This document shows positions 45,000 through 55,751 of a stretch of DNA of 64,000 nt, in pieces. The stretch covers positions 1,376,001 through 1,440,000 of the forward strand of contig NZ_JAOTIK010000001.1 of NCBI RefSeq assembly GCF_030116705.1, given 5' to 3'. The notes beneath the pieces are model-generated. The model was not told where the DNA came from. It made no database searches and saw only the letters and a program-made list of their open reading frames with translations. Position 1 is the stretch's first letter. Each line of letters begins with the position of its first letter. This stretch comes from Streptomyces sp. ML-6. GTDB lineage: Bacteria > Actinomycetota > Actinomycetes > Streptomycetales > Streptomycetaceae. The position numbers and the translations under genes were made by a program.

Positions 45000-45401
45000 A
45001 GCCAAAGGGGGCTCCCGTGGTCGCGATCGTGAGGTGCGTACCGGCGTTCTCGTCCGGAGACTCCGGAGGTGCCGTCGCTGCGGTTCGGGGGCCTCGTCTG
45101 CGGTTGCGGACGACCACCGGTCCACGGGCTACCAGGGTATCAGCGCGGCGGGGGGCCCGCTTCCGGCGTCGCCCCGACCCCCACCTCGCATGATCACCAC
45201 GAGTGTCCGCGCACACACCCGTTCGGGTCAGCCCGGTTGTCAAGACAGTCGCGCAGATCATCGGAGTGCGTCGTATCCTGCTCGGACACTTGCCCCGGGC
45301 GAGGTGACACGTTCGCAGGTTCCCACCACACCCCTTGCGACGACCTCTTGACCCGCAGTAATGCCCTACGGGGCGACATGGCCGTTCGACTGGAGACGCA
45401 C
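45000..45401. other. 402-base divergent intergenic region
   Basis: Upstream regions of pyrG and the GH15 gene. No supported gene. The segment 45180-45330 is less GC-rich and contains TATCCT (45278-45283) as a possible -10 element. Confidence 0.4.
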
Positions 45402-47204
45402 GTGGCCGGGCGCATCGAGGATTACGCACTCATCGGAGACATGCAGACCGCCGCCCTGGTCTGCCGGGACGGCACAGTGGACTGGCTGTGCCTTCCCCGC
45501 TTCGATTCACACGCCGTCTTCGCGGGACTGCTGGGTACTGAGGAGCATGGCTTCTGGCGCCTGGGTCCCGCGCGGGCGGACGGCGCCGAACCGCAGGCCG
45601 CGGACCGCCGTCGCTACCGCGGTGACTCCCTCATCCTGGAATCGGAGTGGGACACACCGCGCGGAACGGTGAAGGTGACCGATTTCATGCCGCCGCGCGA
45701 CGGAGCGCCGCAGGTGATCCGGATCGTGGAGGGGATCAGCGGCCGCGTGCCGATGCGTTCGGAGCTGCGGATGCGGTTCAGCTACGGACGGGTCACCCCC
45801 TGGGTCCACAAGGTCGACGGCCGCACGGTCGCCGTCGCGGGCCCGGACTCCGTCTGGCTGGACACCCCCGCCGACACCTACGGCGAGAACCTGACGACGT
45901 ACTCCGACTTCACCGTCGCGCCGGGCGACCGGATCGCGTTCACGATCAGCTGGCAGCTCTCGCACCGCGAGCCGCCGGGCCTGCCGGACCCGGAGGGGTC
46001 GCTGGACGCCACCGCGGACTTCTGGCGCGAGTGGGTCGAACAGTGCACGTACCACGGGCCCTACCGGGAGGCCGTGGTCCGTTCCCTGATCACCCTCAAG
46101 GCTTTGACGTACGCACCGACCGGCGGCATCGTCGCCGCGCCGACCACCTCGCTGCCGGAGGACATCGGCGGCTCCCGCAACTGGGACTACCGCTACACCT
46201 GGCTGCGCGACGCCGCGATCACCCTCTCCTCGCTGCTGCGCACCGGCTACCGGGAAGAGGCCCGTGCCTGGCGCGAGTGGCTGCTGCGGGCGGTAGCCGG
46301 AGACCCGGAGAACCTGCAGATCATGTACGGGATCGCGGGCGAGCGGGAGCTGGGCGAGGCCGAGCTGGACTGGCTGCCCGGCTACGAGAACTCGGCCCCG
46401 GTCCGGGTCGGCAACGGCGCGGCGGGCCAGCTCCAGCTGGACGTGTACGGCGAGGTCACCGAGGCGCTCCACCTCGCCCACATGACCGGGCTGACCCGCA
46501 ACGACTACGCGACCGGCCTCCAGCTCAAGCTGATCGAGTACCTGGAGAAGCACTGGGACGAGCCGGACGAGGGCATCTGGGAGGTGCGCGGCCCGCGCCG
46601 GCACTTCGTCCACTCGAAGGTGATGGCCTGGGTCGCCGTCGACCGCACCATCAAGCTGATCGAGTCCGGGGACGCGGAGGGCCCGCTGGAGCGGTTGCGG
46701 GAACTGCGCGACGAGATCCACCGGGACGTCTGCGAACGGGGTTACGACCCCGAGCGCAACACCTTCACCCAGTCCTACGGCTCGCGGGAGCTGGACGCCT
46801 CCCTGCTCCTGATCCCGCAGATGGGCTTCCTGCCGCCGGACGACAAGCGCGTGATCGGCACGATCGAGGCGATCCAGCGCGAGCTGTCCACCGAGGACGG
46901 CTTCGTGCTGCGCTACCCCACCGCGGGCGAGGACGCGGGCGTCGACGGTCTGGAGGGCGACGAGGGCGCGTTCCTGGCCTGTTCGTTCTGGCTGGCGGAC
47001 GACCTGGCGATGATCGGCCGGGTCGACGAGGCGCGCCAGCTCTTCGAGCGGCTGCTGGCCCTGCGCAACGACCTGGGCCTGCTCGCGGAGGAGTGGGATC
47101 CCCGGCTCCAGCGCCAGGTGGGCAACTTCCCCCAGGCGTTCAGCCACGTGCCGCTGATCGACACCGCGCTGCGGCTGACGGCGAGCGGGGCGTACGCCGG
47201 TTGA
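45402..47204 (+). CDS. glycoside hydrolase family 15 (glucoamylase/trehalase-like)
   Basis: A 600-residue cytosolic protein. The N-terminal beta domain starts VAGRIEDYALIGDMQTAALV with CRDGTVDWLCLPRFDSHAVF. The (alpha/alpha)6 domain starts near GGSRNWDYRYTWLRDAAITL and includes catalytic-region blocks YGIAGERELGEAELDWLPGY and a C-terminal LLAEEWDPRLQRQVGNFPQA. In actinobacteria these enzymes include trehalases and intracellular glucoamylases; the substrate is unresolved. GTG 45402 has GGAG six bases upstream; ATG 45378 would add eight residues. Confidence 0.9.
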   Translation: MAGRIEDYALIGDMQTAALVCRDGTVDWLCLPRFDSHAVFAGLLGTEEHGFWRLGPARADGAEPQAADRRRYRGDSLILESEWDTPRGTVKVTDFMPPRDGAPQVIRIVEGISGRVPMRSELRMRFSYGRVTPWVHKVDGRTVAVAGPDSVWLDTPADTYGENLTTYSDFTVAPGDRIAFTISWQLSHREPPGLPDPEGSLDATADFWREWVEQCTYHGPYREAVVRSLITLKALTYAPTGGIVAAPTTSLPEDIGGSRNWDYRYTWLRDAAITLSSLLRTGYREEARAWREWLLRAVAGDPENLQIMYGIAGERELGEAELDWLPGYENSAPVRVGNGAAGQLQLDVYGEVTEALHLAHMTGLTRNDYATGLQLKLIEYLEKHWDEPDEGIWEVRGPRRHFVHSKVMAWVAVDRTIKLIESGDAEGPLERLRELRDEIHRDVCERGYDPERNTFTQSYGSRELDASLLLIPQMGFLPPDDKRVIGTIEAIQRELSTEDGFVLRYPTAGEDAGVDGLEGDEGAFLACSFWLADDLAMIGRVDEARQLFERLLALRNDLGLLAEEWDPRLQRQVGNFPQAFSHVPLIDTALRLTASGAYAG

Positions 47205-47222
47205 ACCGGCGGTGACTGTCCG

Positions 47223-47280
47223 TACCCCCTGCCCGGTCGGCCCCGGTGACGTCCACCGCACGGCCGACGGGGCGGGGGGT
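47223..47280. terminator. possible hairpin between converging genes
   Basis: An imperfect inverted repeat (CCCCCTGCCCGGTCGGCC against GGCCGACGGGGCGGGGGG) lies between the GH15 stop and the sulfurtransferase stop. Confidence 0.5.
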
Positions 47281-47285
47281 GCGGC

Positions 47286-48176
47286 TCAGCGCAGTGGGGC
47301 GGCGTCGTCCGTCCCGGTCACGACGGGGCGTTCCGACGGCAGCCCCCATTCGCTCCAGGACCCGTCGTACACGGCCGTGTCGTCGTAGCCCGCCAGTACG
47401 GCGCCGAGCGCCACGACGCACGCGGTGACGCCCGATCCGCAGCTGAACAGCAGCCGCTCGCGCTCCCCGGCGAGGGCGGTGAACATCGCGCGCAGTTCGT
47501 CCGCCGGGCGCATCCGGCCCTCGCGCCGGACCTCGTCGAAGGGCAGGTTGACCGCGCCCGGCATGTGTCCGGCGCGCAGTCCCGGCCGGGGCTCGGGGAC
47601 CATGCCGGCGAACCGTTCCCGGGACCGGGCGTCGAGGACGGCCGCGCCGGGGTCGGACAGGGCCGCCGCCACCTGCGCGCCGTCGGCGAACAGCTCCGGG
47701 CGCGGCCGGGCGGTGAAGTCGCCGCGGGCCACCGCCGGGCCGGACCCCGCGGGCTCCGTGGCCTCCACCGGCAGTCCGGCGTCCGTCCAGGCGGGCAGGC
47801 CGCCGTCGAGCACCGCGGCCCGGTCGAAGCCCATCGCGCGCAGCATCCACCAGGCGCGGGCGCTGGAGTAGATGCCCGCGCAGTCGTAGACGACGACGGT
47901 GTCGGTGTCGTGCACGCCCAGGGAGCGCAGTTCCTCGGTGAACCGGTCGGGGGCGGGCATCGTGTGGGGCAGGGGTCCGTCGTGGTCGGACAGCGCCCCG
48001 TCGATGTCGAAGGTCCTCGCGCCCGGGATCCGCAGCTCCGATCCCCGGTGCGCGCCCACGGAGGCGTCGAGGACCACCAGTCCCGGCCGGTTCAGCCGCG
48101 GCCCCAGCCAGTCGGCTCCGACCAGGGGGCCGAAGAGCCCCGGGCCGCTCGTGCCCGCCGGTGCGTCGTCGTCCAC
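47286..48176 (-). CDS. thiosulfate/3-mercaptopyruvate sulfurtransferase
   Basis: A 296-residue two-rhodanese protein. The N-terminal domain has VVLDASVGAHRGSELRIPGA and ends ARAWWMLRAMGFDRAAVLDG. The C-terminal catalytic domain has VLDARSRERFAGMVPEPRPG, GHMPGAVNLPFDEV and the active loop LLFSCGSGVTACVVALGAV with the catalytic cysteine in CGSGVTA. The CGSGVT loop favours mercaptopyruvate over thiosulfate. GTG 48176 has GGAG five bases upstream. Cytosolic; detoxification or sulfur transfer. Confidence 0.92.
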   Translation of the reverse strand: MDDDAPAGTSGPGLFGPLVGADWLGPRLNRPGLVVLDASVGAHRGSELRIPGARTFDIDGALSDHDGPLPHTMPAPDRFTEELRSLGVHDTDTVVVYDCAGIYSSARAWWMLRAMGFDRAAVLDGGLPAWTDAGLPVEATEPAGSGPAVARGDFTARPRPELFADGAQVAAALSDPGAAVLDARSRERFAGMVPEPRPGLRAGHMPGAVNLPFDEVRREGRMRPADELRAMFTALAGERERLLFSCGSGVTACVVALGAVLAGYDDTAVYDGSWSEWGLPSERPVVTGTDDAAPLR

Positions 48177-48366
48177 GTCTGCTCCAGGTCCGCTCCCGAT
48201 GGGGCCGCTCGGCCGGAACCGGGCGGGGGTCACAAGATCGCAGCGGTGCCCGCCCCTGTCAACAGCCTCCCCGGCCTCTCCCGTCCCCCGGCCGTCCGGA
48301 ACCGGGTACCTTCCTGAGCAGGGCGATCGCCCGTCCGATCCGAGTGGAAGCGCGAGGCCAGAGGCA

Positions 48367-49992
48367 GTGGAGACGCAAGGCGGAATCACCGTGCAGCGGG
48401 CCCTGGAGCTGCCGGGGCTGCGCAGCGGGCTCCCGGAGGTGGTGGCCGGCGCGGACCGGCTGAACCGTACGGTGCGCTGGGTGCACGCGGGCGAGGTCCC
48501 CAACATCGCCTCGCTGCTCAAGGGCGGTGAGCTGCTGCTGACCACCGGCCTGGGGCTCGGTACCCGCCCCGCCGAGCAGCGCGCCTTCGTCCGCAGGCTC
48601 GCCGAGCGCAAGATCGCCGCCCTGGTGGTCGAACTCGGGCCGCGCTTCAGCAGGCTGCCCGCGTCGATAGTGGACGCCGCCCGGGCCGCGGGGCTGCCGC
48701 TGGTGCAGCTGCACCGCGAGGTGCCGTTCGTGACGGTGACCGAGGAGATCCACACCGAGATCGTCAACGGCCACTACGCCCTGCTGCGGCAGGCCGAGGA
48801 CGTGCACCGCCGGTGCACGGAGGCGCTCCTCGACGGTGGCGGGGTGCCCCAGGTGCTGGGCATCCTGGCGGACTTCACCGCCAACCCGGTCTTCCTGGAG
48901 ACGGCGGACGGCCAGCTGCTGTACGCGGCGGGCCCCGGCTCCGGCACGGTCGGCGCCGATCCGCTCCAGGTGTGGGAGGGGATGCGCGGCGACCGGGCGG
49001 CCCGGCAGACCCCGCCCACCGGTTCGGTGCTGGTGGACGTGCCGGGCGGCGGCCCCGGGACGGGTTCGGTACGGGCCCGGCTGGTGCTGCTGGCGGTGTC
49101 CGGGCCGTTGGTGACCGTGCACCGGATGGCGGCGGAGCGGGCGGCGGGGATCCTGGCCGTCGTGCTGATGCAGGCCCGTCAGGAGGAGGAGCTCGCGGCC
49201 CGCGGCCGGGGCGACTTCCTCACGGATCTCGCCGAGGGCCGGATCACCCCGGAGGACGCCCCGGCGCAGGCCCGCGTCCTGGGCTTCAAGCCGGGCAACA
49301 TACCGCTGCTGCCGGTCGTGATGCGGCTGGCGCCCGAGCTGTCCGTGTCGGGGAACTGGGCGTTGCTGGCGCGGGCGGTGCTGGAGGAGCTCGCGTCCGT
49401 GGGGGTGCCGGTGCTGCTCGGCGTGCGCCCCGTGGAGGGCCGGGTCCCGGTGCTGCTCGGGCTGCGGTCCGAGACGGAGCGCACGGCGGTCGCGGACCGG
49501 GTCGCGGCGGCACTGCGGGCGGGGGTGGAGCGGGCCGGTCTGGAGCGCGCCGGGTCGCATCCGCCGGTCGTGGTGGTGGGGGTGGCGGGCGGCTGGGCGG
49601 CGGCCGGTGCGGGGCTGCGGCACGCGGCGGAGACGGCGACGGCCGCGCACGGGCTCGGCGACCGGCCCTGGTACGACGCCCGGCGCCTGGACATCGACCT
49701 GCTGCTGTGGCGGTTGCGGGACCACCCGGACCTGGCGGCGTTCGTGGACCGGGCGATCGGTCCGCTGCGCGATCACGACCGCACCTCGCGCCCCCCGCTG
49801 CTGCCGACGCTGGAGACGTACCTGGCCCACGCGGGCCGCAAGGCGGAGACCGCGCGGGAGCTGCATCTGAACCGTCAGACGCTGTACAACCGGCTGGCCC
49901 GGATCGGCGAGCTGCTCGGCACCGATCTGGACGACCCGCAGGCGGTGCTGGCCCTGAGCCTGGCCCTGCGGGCCCGCCGCCACACCCCCTAG
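48367..49992 (+). CDS. PucR-family transcriptional regulator
   Basis: A 541-residue regulator. The N-terminal PucR sensor domain has GITVQRALELPGLRSGLPEV and AGEVPNIASLLKGGELLLTT. A GGDEF-like middle domain (about 300-420) follows, and a C-terminal helix-turn-helix ends ETARELHLNRQTLYNRLARI with GELLGTDLDDPQAVLALSLA. Such proteins often control purine, GABA or amino-acid catabolic genes; the target is not evident here. GTG 48367 keeps the full sensor domain; GTG 48391 is the alternative. It ends eight bases from the stop of the converging glycosyltransferase. Confidence 0.92.
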   Translation: METQGGITVQRALELPGLRSGLPEVVAGADRLNRTVRWVHAGEVPNIASLLKGGELLLTTGLGLGTRPAEQRAFVRRLAERKIAALVVELGPRFSRLPASIVDAARAAGLPLVQLHREVPFVTVTEEIHTEIVNGHYALLRQAEDVHRRCTEALLDGGGVPQVLGILADFTANPVFLETADGQLLYAAGPGSGTVGADPLQVWEGMRGDRAARQTPPTGSVLVDVPGGGPGTGSVRARLVLLAVSGPLVTVHRMAAERAAGILAVVLMQARQEEELAARGRGDFLTDLAEGRITPEDAPAQARVLGFKPGNIPLLPVVMRLAPELSVSGNWALLARAVLEELASVGVPVLLGVRPVEGRVPVLLGLRSETERTAVADRVAAALRAGVERAGLERAGSHPPVVVVGVAGGWAAAGAGLRHAAETATAAHGLGDRPWYDARRLDIDLLLWRLRDHPDLAAFVDRAIGPLRDHDRTSRPPLLPTLETYLAHAGRKAETARELHLNRQTLYNRLARIGELLGTDLDDPQAVLALSLALRARRHTP

Positions 49993-50000
49993 GACCGGGG

Positions 50001-51101
50001 TCATCGCCCCCGCGTCGCCAGTGGCTGGGTCAACTCGTCGTAGATGCTGAGCACTTGGGCGATGGTGTCGTCCTCGGTGGGCCAGGTCGCGGCCTGTACC
50101 GGCCCCGCCGCCGCCAGTTGCGCGCGCCGGCGCGGATCGCAGAGCAGTCCGGCCACCGCCCGCGCGAGCGCCCCGGGGTCCTCGCACGGCACGAGTTCCG
50201 CGGCGTCGCCGACGAGTTCGGGCACCCCGCCGACCGCGGTGGCGACCAGCGGCACCCCGAGCCGCAGCGCCTCCTGGGCCAGCACCGAACGCGCCTCCCA
50301 GCTGCTGGACAGCACGGCCAGGTCGGCCATGGCGAGGAGCCCGGTGGGGTCGTCGTGGTCGCCGACGATCCGGACGGACAGCTCCTCGTTCCTGATCCGG
50401 CGCTGCAGGGCGGCCCGCTCCCGCCCCTCGCCCGCGATGACCAGCAGCGGCGCGGGATCGAGGTCGCACCACAGCCGCGCGGCGTCGAGCAGGGTGCCGT
50501 ACCCGTGATGCGGTACGAGGCTCCCGTACGACACGATCAACGGCCGCTCGACCACGCCGAGTTCGGCCCTCGCCTTGTCGGCCTCCCCGGAGTTCGGCTC
50601 GGGCCGGCGGGGCGCGGGGGCGGAGACGGGGGCGAGCCTGGCGTCGCGCGCGCCCCGGCGCCGCGCCCGGTCGACCAGTTCCGACGTCGTGCCGAGCACG
50701 ACCGCGGCCGCGCGGGCGGCCCTTCGTTCCATCAGGCGCAGCAGCCGGGCGCGGGCGCCCCCGGCGAGGGCCCGGGCGTGCCAGGTGACGACCAGGGGGA
50801 TGTCCAGGCCGCCGAGCGCGAGGGAGGCGCGCACGGCGGCGTGCAGGCCGTGCGCGTGGACCACGTCCGCCGTCGCGCAGGCGGCGCGCAGGGCGGCGAC
50901 GGCGGCGGGGTCGCTGCGTCGCGGCACGGGGGCGAAGAGGGCTCCCGTGCCGGAGTAGTCGTGGGTGCGGTCCAGTTCGGAGGGGGCGCAGACGGTGACG
51001 TGCACGCCCCTCGCCACCAGTCCCGCGGTCAGCGAACCGACGTGGGCACTGCTGCCCGCGCTGCCGCCCCCCAGGACTTGGACCGTACGCAGCTGTGACA
51101 C
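50001..51101 (-). CDS. GT4-type glycosyltransferase
   Basis: A 366-residue GT-B enzyme. The N-terminus RTVQVLGGGSAGSSAHVGSL has the glycine-rich acceptor loop, followed by VVHAHGLHAAVRASLALGG. The donor domain has PLIVSYGSLVPHHGYGTLLD and an E-x7-E motif in WEARSVLAQEALRLGVPLVA. It lies next to a MraY-like gene, so the acceptor may be a polyprenyl-linked glycan; that is inference. GTG 51101 follows GGGAG by ten bases. The frame reaches 51221 without support. The 208-base gap to 51310 has no gene. Confidence 0.87.
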   Translation of the reverse strand: MSQLRTVQVLGGGSAGSSAHVGSLTAGLVARGVHVTVCAPSELDRTHDYSGTGALFAPVPRRSDPAAVAALRAACATADVVHAHGLHAAVRASLALGGLDIPLVVTWHARALAGGARARLLRLMERRAARAAAVVLGTTSELVDRARRRGARDARLAPVSAPAPRRPEPNSGEADKARAELGVVERPLIVSYGSLVPHHGYGTLLDAARLWCDLDPAPLLVIAGEGRERAALQRRIRNEELSVRIVGDHDDPTGLLAMADLAVLSSSWEARSVLAQEALRLGVPLVATAVGGVPELVGDAAELVPCEDPGALARAVAGLLCDPRRRAQLAAAGPVQAATWPTEDDTIAQVLSIYDELTQPLATRGR

Positions 51102-51309
51102 GTTGAATGGCTCCCGGGGCTCCCGAGTCGGCGGTGATTGCACCGCCAAGGATGCCAGTCCGTACGCACGTTCCGGCACGGTCGAGGCGCCGTTCCTGCC
51201 CACATCGCAACAACGGCACACGCCCTATCACCCTCACGGGCGAGAAATTGGCGCAATGTTGACCAGTGGTCAGGAGGACGGGTCCCGCCGACGGGAGAAA
51301 CCCCCTCCG

Positions 51310-52143
51310 TCAGCGGTCCGGCAGCGTCCGGGCGAGCCGGCTGATCCGGTCCCCGTGCACCGCCGCCGCGACGAGCCCGGCCGCGTGGGCGACGAGTCCG
51401 GCCCGGCCCCCGGCTGCGACGGCCGCGACCCCGAGGGCCGCCCCCAGGGCGTGGGCCCCGGCGTCCCCGATCATCGTCCGTTCTCCCAGGTCGTCGGCGA
51501 CGAGCGCCGCCACGGCCCCCAGCGGTGCGGCGGTGAGCCCGCCGCGCCACAGCCCCGGCGCGCCGAGGGCGAGCACGGTCGTGGCGGCGGCCGCGGGCCG
51601 TACGTCCGTCAGGTTGACGAGGTGTGCGCTCCCGGCGATCACGACCGCGGCGAGCACCCGGTCGACGGGCCGTTCCCGGAGCAGCGCACCGGCCGCGAGC
51701 CCGGCGGCCCCGATCCCGAGGAGTTTCACCGCGCCGCTGGTCACCTCGCCGTCGCGCAGCGCGCCCAGGTGGGCGCGGAATCCGCGGCGCGGGTCGCCCG
51801 CACCCGCGAAGTCGTCGTACGCACCACAGCCACCGGCCGCCAGTACGGCGAGCACGGCGGCGCACCGGGTGCGGGCCGGCCGGGGCAGCAGCGCCGCTCC
51901 GGCCGCGGTACCGAGCACCGCGGCGGGTCCGGCGTACAGATCGACGGTCCGGCCCGCCTGGTTGACGCGCTGCCAGCGCCCGCGCGGCCGGAGCCGCAAC
52001 GCCCGGTACACGCCCGTCGCGACGGCCGCCGAGGCCGCGCCGGACACCATGACCCCGCCGAACGCCCCTCCCCTGCGCGCCGGGCCGCGCAGGGCGACGC
52101 CGGGCCCGCGTCGGTCGTGCCCGGCACCGATGGAACCGCGCAC
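51310..52143 (-). CDS. MraY/WecA-like polyprenyl-phosphate glycosyltransferase family membrane protein
   Basis: A 277-residue protein with about eight short hydrophobic helices, smaller than true MraY (about 350). Family motifs are partly kept: GAYDDFAGAGDPRRGFRAHL (the DD of the MraY/WecA active site), LVNLTDVRPAAAAT (in place of N..DG.DG) and MIGDAGAHALGAALG. The missing DGxDG loop suggests a divergent substrate. The GTG start is eight bases after the recN stop, so it may be in the nadK/recN transcription unit, and it is followed by a GT4 gene. Confidence 0.75.
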   Translation of the reverse strand: MRGSIGAGHDRRGPGVALRGPARRGGAFGGVMVSGAASAAVATGVYRALRLRPRGRWQRVNQAGRTVDLYAGPAAVLGTAAGAALLPRPARTRCAAVLAVLAAGGCGAYDDFAGAGDPRRGFRAHLGALRDGEVTSGAVKLLGIGAAGLAAGALLRERPVDRVLAAVVIAGSAHLVNLTDVRPAAAATTVLALGAPGLWRGGLTAAPLGAVAALVADDLGERTMIGDAGAHALGAALGVAAVAAGGRAGLVAHAAGLVAAAVHGDRISRLARTLPDR

Positions 52144-52151
52144 GGGGCGCC

Positions 52152-53891
52152 TCAGCCCTCCACCCGTGCCGCGGCCAGCAGTTCCTCCGCGTGGGCCCGT
52201 GCCGTCTCGGAGTCCTCCTGGCCCGCGAGCATCCGCGACAGCTCCCGTACCCGGTCCTCGCCCTCCAGGACCTTGACCCCGCTGCTGGTCACCGCCCCGT
52301 CGACGGTCTTCTCCACCAGCAGCTGCCGGTCCGCGAACGCCGCCACCTGCGGCAGGTGCGTGACCACGACGACCTGCGCGGACCTGGCGAGCTTGGCGAG
52401 CCGCCGTCCGACCTCGACCGCGGCCTTGCCGCCGACACCCGCATCGACCTCGTCGAAGAGGTACGTGGGCACGGGGTCGGCGCCCGCGAAGACCACCTCG
52501 ACCGCCAGCATCACCCGGGACAGCTCGCCGCCCGAGGCCCCCTTGGCGATCGGCCGCGGCGGGGCCCCGGGGTGCGGGGCCAGCAGCAGTTCGACCTCGT
52601 CGGCGCCGGACGGTCCGTAGGCCACGCTCCGGCCGTCGATCTCGATGCCGGACGCCTCGTCGGGCGCCTCGATCTGCCGGATGGCGAAGGAGACCCGGGC
52701 GTGCGGCATGGCGAGCGAGGCCAGCTCCGCGGTCACGGCCTCGGCGAAGAGCGCCGCGGCACGGTTGCGCGCATCGGTCAACGACTGCCCCAGGACGGAG
52801 AGTTCGGCGCGCAGCGCGTCCCGCTCCGCCGTCAGCTCGCCGATGCGGTCGTCGTCCCCCTCCAGCTCGGTGAGCCGGGCGGCGCCCTCCCGGGCCCAGG
52901 CGAGCACGGCGGTGATGTCCTCGCCGTACTTCCGGGTGAGCGCGGTGAGCGCGGCGCGGCGCTCCTCGACTGCGGCGAGCCGCAACGGGTCCGCGTCCAA
53001 CTGGTCGGCGTAACCGGCCAGTTCGCCCGCCACGTCGGCGAGCAGGATCGAGATCTCGCCGATCCGGTCGGCGAGCGCCGCCAGGGCCGGGTCGTGGTTG
53101 CGCACCGCCTCCAGGGCCCGCCCCGCCGCCGCGACCACGGTCGTCGCGTCGATGCCCTCGGGGTCCTCGGGGTTGCCCGCGAGCGCGGTGTGCGCGAGGG
53201 ACGCCGCGGAGGCGAGCGCCTCGGCGTGACCGAGCCGCTCCGCCTCGGCCGCCAGGTCGGCGTCCTCACCGGTCAGGGGCTCGACCGCGGCGATCTCGTT
53301 CAGCCCGAAGCGCAGCAGATCCGCTTCCTGGGCGCGTTCCCGGGCCCGGGTGGTCAGCTCGTCGAGTTCGGTGACGACGGCCCGCAGCCGCCGGTACGCC
53401 GCGGCGTACTCGGCGTGCGGCACGGCGACGTCGTCGCCCGCGTACCGGTCGAGCGCCTGCCGCTGCCGGGCGGGCTTGAGCAGCCCCTGCTGGTCGGTCT
53501 GGCCGTGCACGGCGACGAGTTCGTCGGCGAGTTCGGAGAGCACCCCGACCGGCACGGACCGGCCGCCGAGATGCGCCCGGGAGCGCCCCTCCGCGGAAAC
53601 CGTGCGGCTGATCAGCAGCGCCCCGTCCTCGATCTCGGCCCCGGCCTCCTCGGCCCGCAGGGCGACGGCGTCGCCCTCGGACACCGTGATCCGGCCCTCG
53701 ACGACGGCGGCCTTGGCCCCGATCCGTACCAGGGCCGGGTCGGCGCGCCCGCCGAGCAGCAGCCCCAGACTGGTGACGACCATGGTCTTGCCCGCGCCGG
53801 TCTCACCCGTCACCGCGGTGAAGCCGGGTGACAGCTCCACCACCGCGTCGTCGATGACTCCGAGCGACCGTATCCGCATCTCCTCCAACAC
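52152..53891 (-). CDS. recN: DNA repair protein RecN
   Basis: A 579-residue SMC-like ATPase. Walker A lies in FTAVTGETGAGKTMVVTSLG (about 25-44), followed by two long coiled-coil arms (about 155-360), a C-terminal signature AKGASGGELSRVMLAVEVVF, Walker B TYLFDEVDAGVGGKAAVEVG and VVVVTHLPQVAAFADRQLLV. It acts in double-strand break repair. GTG 53891 and an ATG four codons later are both possible starts. In the tlyA-nadK-recN order that is conserved in actinobacteria. Confidence 0.96.
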   Translation of the reverse strand: MLEEMRIRSLGVIDDAVVELSPGFTAVTGETGAGKTMVVTSLGLLLGGRADPALVRIGAKAAVVEGRITVSEGDAVALRAEEAGAEIEDGALLISRTVSAEGRSRAHLGGRSVPVGVLSELADELVAVHGQTDQQGLLKPARQRQALDRYAGDDVAVPHAEYAAAYRRLRAVVTELDELTTRARERAQEADLLRFGLNEIAAVEPLTGEDADLAAEAERLGHAEALASAASLAHTALAGNPEDPEGIDATTVVAAAGRALEAVRNHDPALAALADRIGEISILLADVAGELAGYADQLDADPLRLAAVEERRAALTALTRKYGEDITAVLAWAREGAARLTELEGDDDRIGELTAERDALRAELSVLGQSLTDARNRAAALFAEAVTAELASLAMPHARVSFAIRQIEAPDEASGIEIDGRSVAYGPSGADEVELLLAPHPGAPPRPIAKGASGGELSRVMLAVEVVFAGADPVPTYLFDEVDAGVGGKAAVEVGRRLAKLARSAQVVVVTHLPQVAAFADRQLLVEKTVDGAVTSSGVKVLEGEDRVRELSRMLAGQEDSETARAHAEELLAAARVEG

Positions 53892-54005
53892 GGAGACGAC
53901 CTTACGAGGTCCGGGCCCCGATGTGCGACGGACCCCGCCCCCGTGCCCTCACTCTCCCGTGTGTACACGAAGGATTCGCAACACCTCCGGGGGAATGTCC
54001 GTCGC

Positions 54006-54928
54006 TCAGTGCGGTGCGCCCCGCCACCCGGAGACCGGCAGGGCGAACTTCGCGACCAGCCGGTCCGTGAACGAGGCGTGGTGCAGCCGGGCGAGCCGTA
54101 CGGGCACCGCGCCGCGGCGCACCTCGACCCGCGCCCCGGCGGGCAGCTCCACGGTCCTGCGCCCGTCGCACCAGAGCACCCCGTGCGGGGTGTGCTGCTG
54201 GACCTCGACGGCCAGCACCGAGGTGGGCGAGGTCACCAGCGGCTTGGCGAACAGCGCGTGGGCGCTGATCGGCACCATCAGCAGCGCCTCCACCTCGGGC
54301 CAGACGACGGGGCCGCCCGCCGAGAAGGCGTAGGCGGTCGATCCGGTCGGGGTGGCGCAGACGATCCCGTCGCAGCCGAATCCGGTCACGGGGCGGCCGT
54401 CGATCTCCAGGACGACCTCCAGCATCCGCTCGGGCGACACCTTCTGCACGGCCGCCTCGTTGAGCGCCCAGTCGGTGTGGACGAGGTCTCCGTTGCTGTG
54501 CACGAGGACGTCGAGGGTCATGCGTTCCTCGACCTGGTACGCCCGGGTGACGACCCGGTCGACGACCTTGTCCAGGTCGTCCCGCTCGGCCTCGGCGAGG
54601 AAACCGACCCGGCCGAGGTTGACCCCGAGCATCGGCACCCCGGACGCGCGGGAGAACTCGGCGCCGCGCAGCAGCGTCCCGTCCCCGCCGAGCACGATCA
54701 GCAGCTCACAGCCGTCCACGGCCCCGGGCGTGGTGTCCGTGACCGTCTCGACGGACGGCGGCAGCGGCAGATCGGCCGCCTCGGTGGCCAGCACCCGTAC
54801 GCCCAGGCCGTTGCGCAGCAGTCCCTGTACGACCAGTTCGGCACTGCGGATCGCGGCCGGACGGCCGGTGTGTGCCAGAAGAAAAACGGTTCGTGCCGTG
54901 TTCGTCGTCATTCGTGCTGCATTCGTCG

Positions 54929-54932
<4 letters not shown>
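54006..54932 (-). CDS. nadK: NAD kinase
   Basis: A 308-residue enzyme. The GGDGT motif is in LLIVLGGDGTLLRGAEFSRA (about 80-90), NE is in WALNEAAVQK, and the second signature is CDGIVCATPTGSTAYAFSAG. It phosphorylates NAD to NADP. The start is probably TTG 54932: it overlaps the tlyA stop (TTGA) and has GGAGG seven bases upstream, whereas the ATG at 54911 has no ribosome site. Translation is thus coupled to tlyA. Confidence 0.96.
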
Positions 54933-55744
<812 letters not shown>

Positions 55745-55751
55745 GTTCGGT

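Noticed and set aside
48259-51237. A 992-codon open frame on the minus strand
   Set aside because: It runs opposite pucR and across a second gene, with Arg/Pro/Ala composition and no motif. PucR and GT4 motifs on the other frames are decisive.
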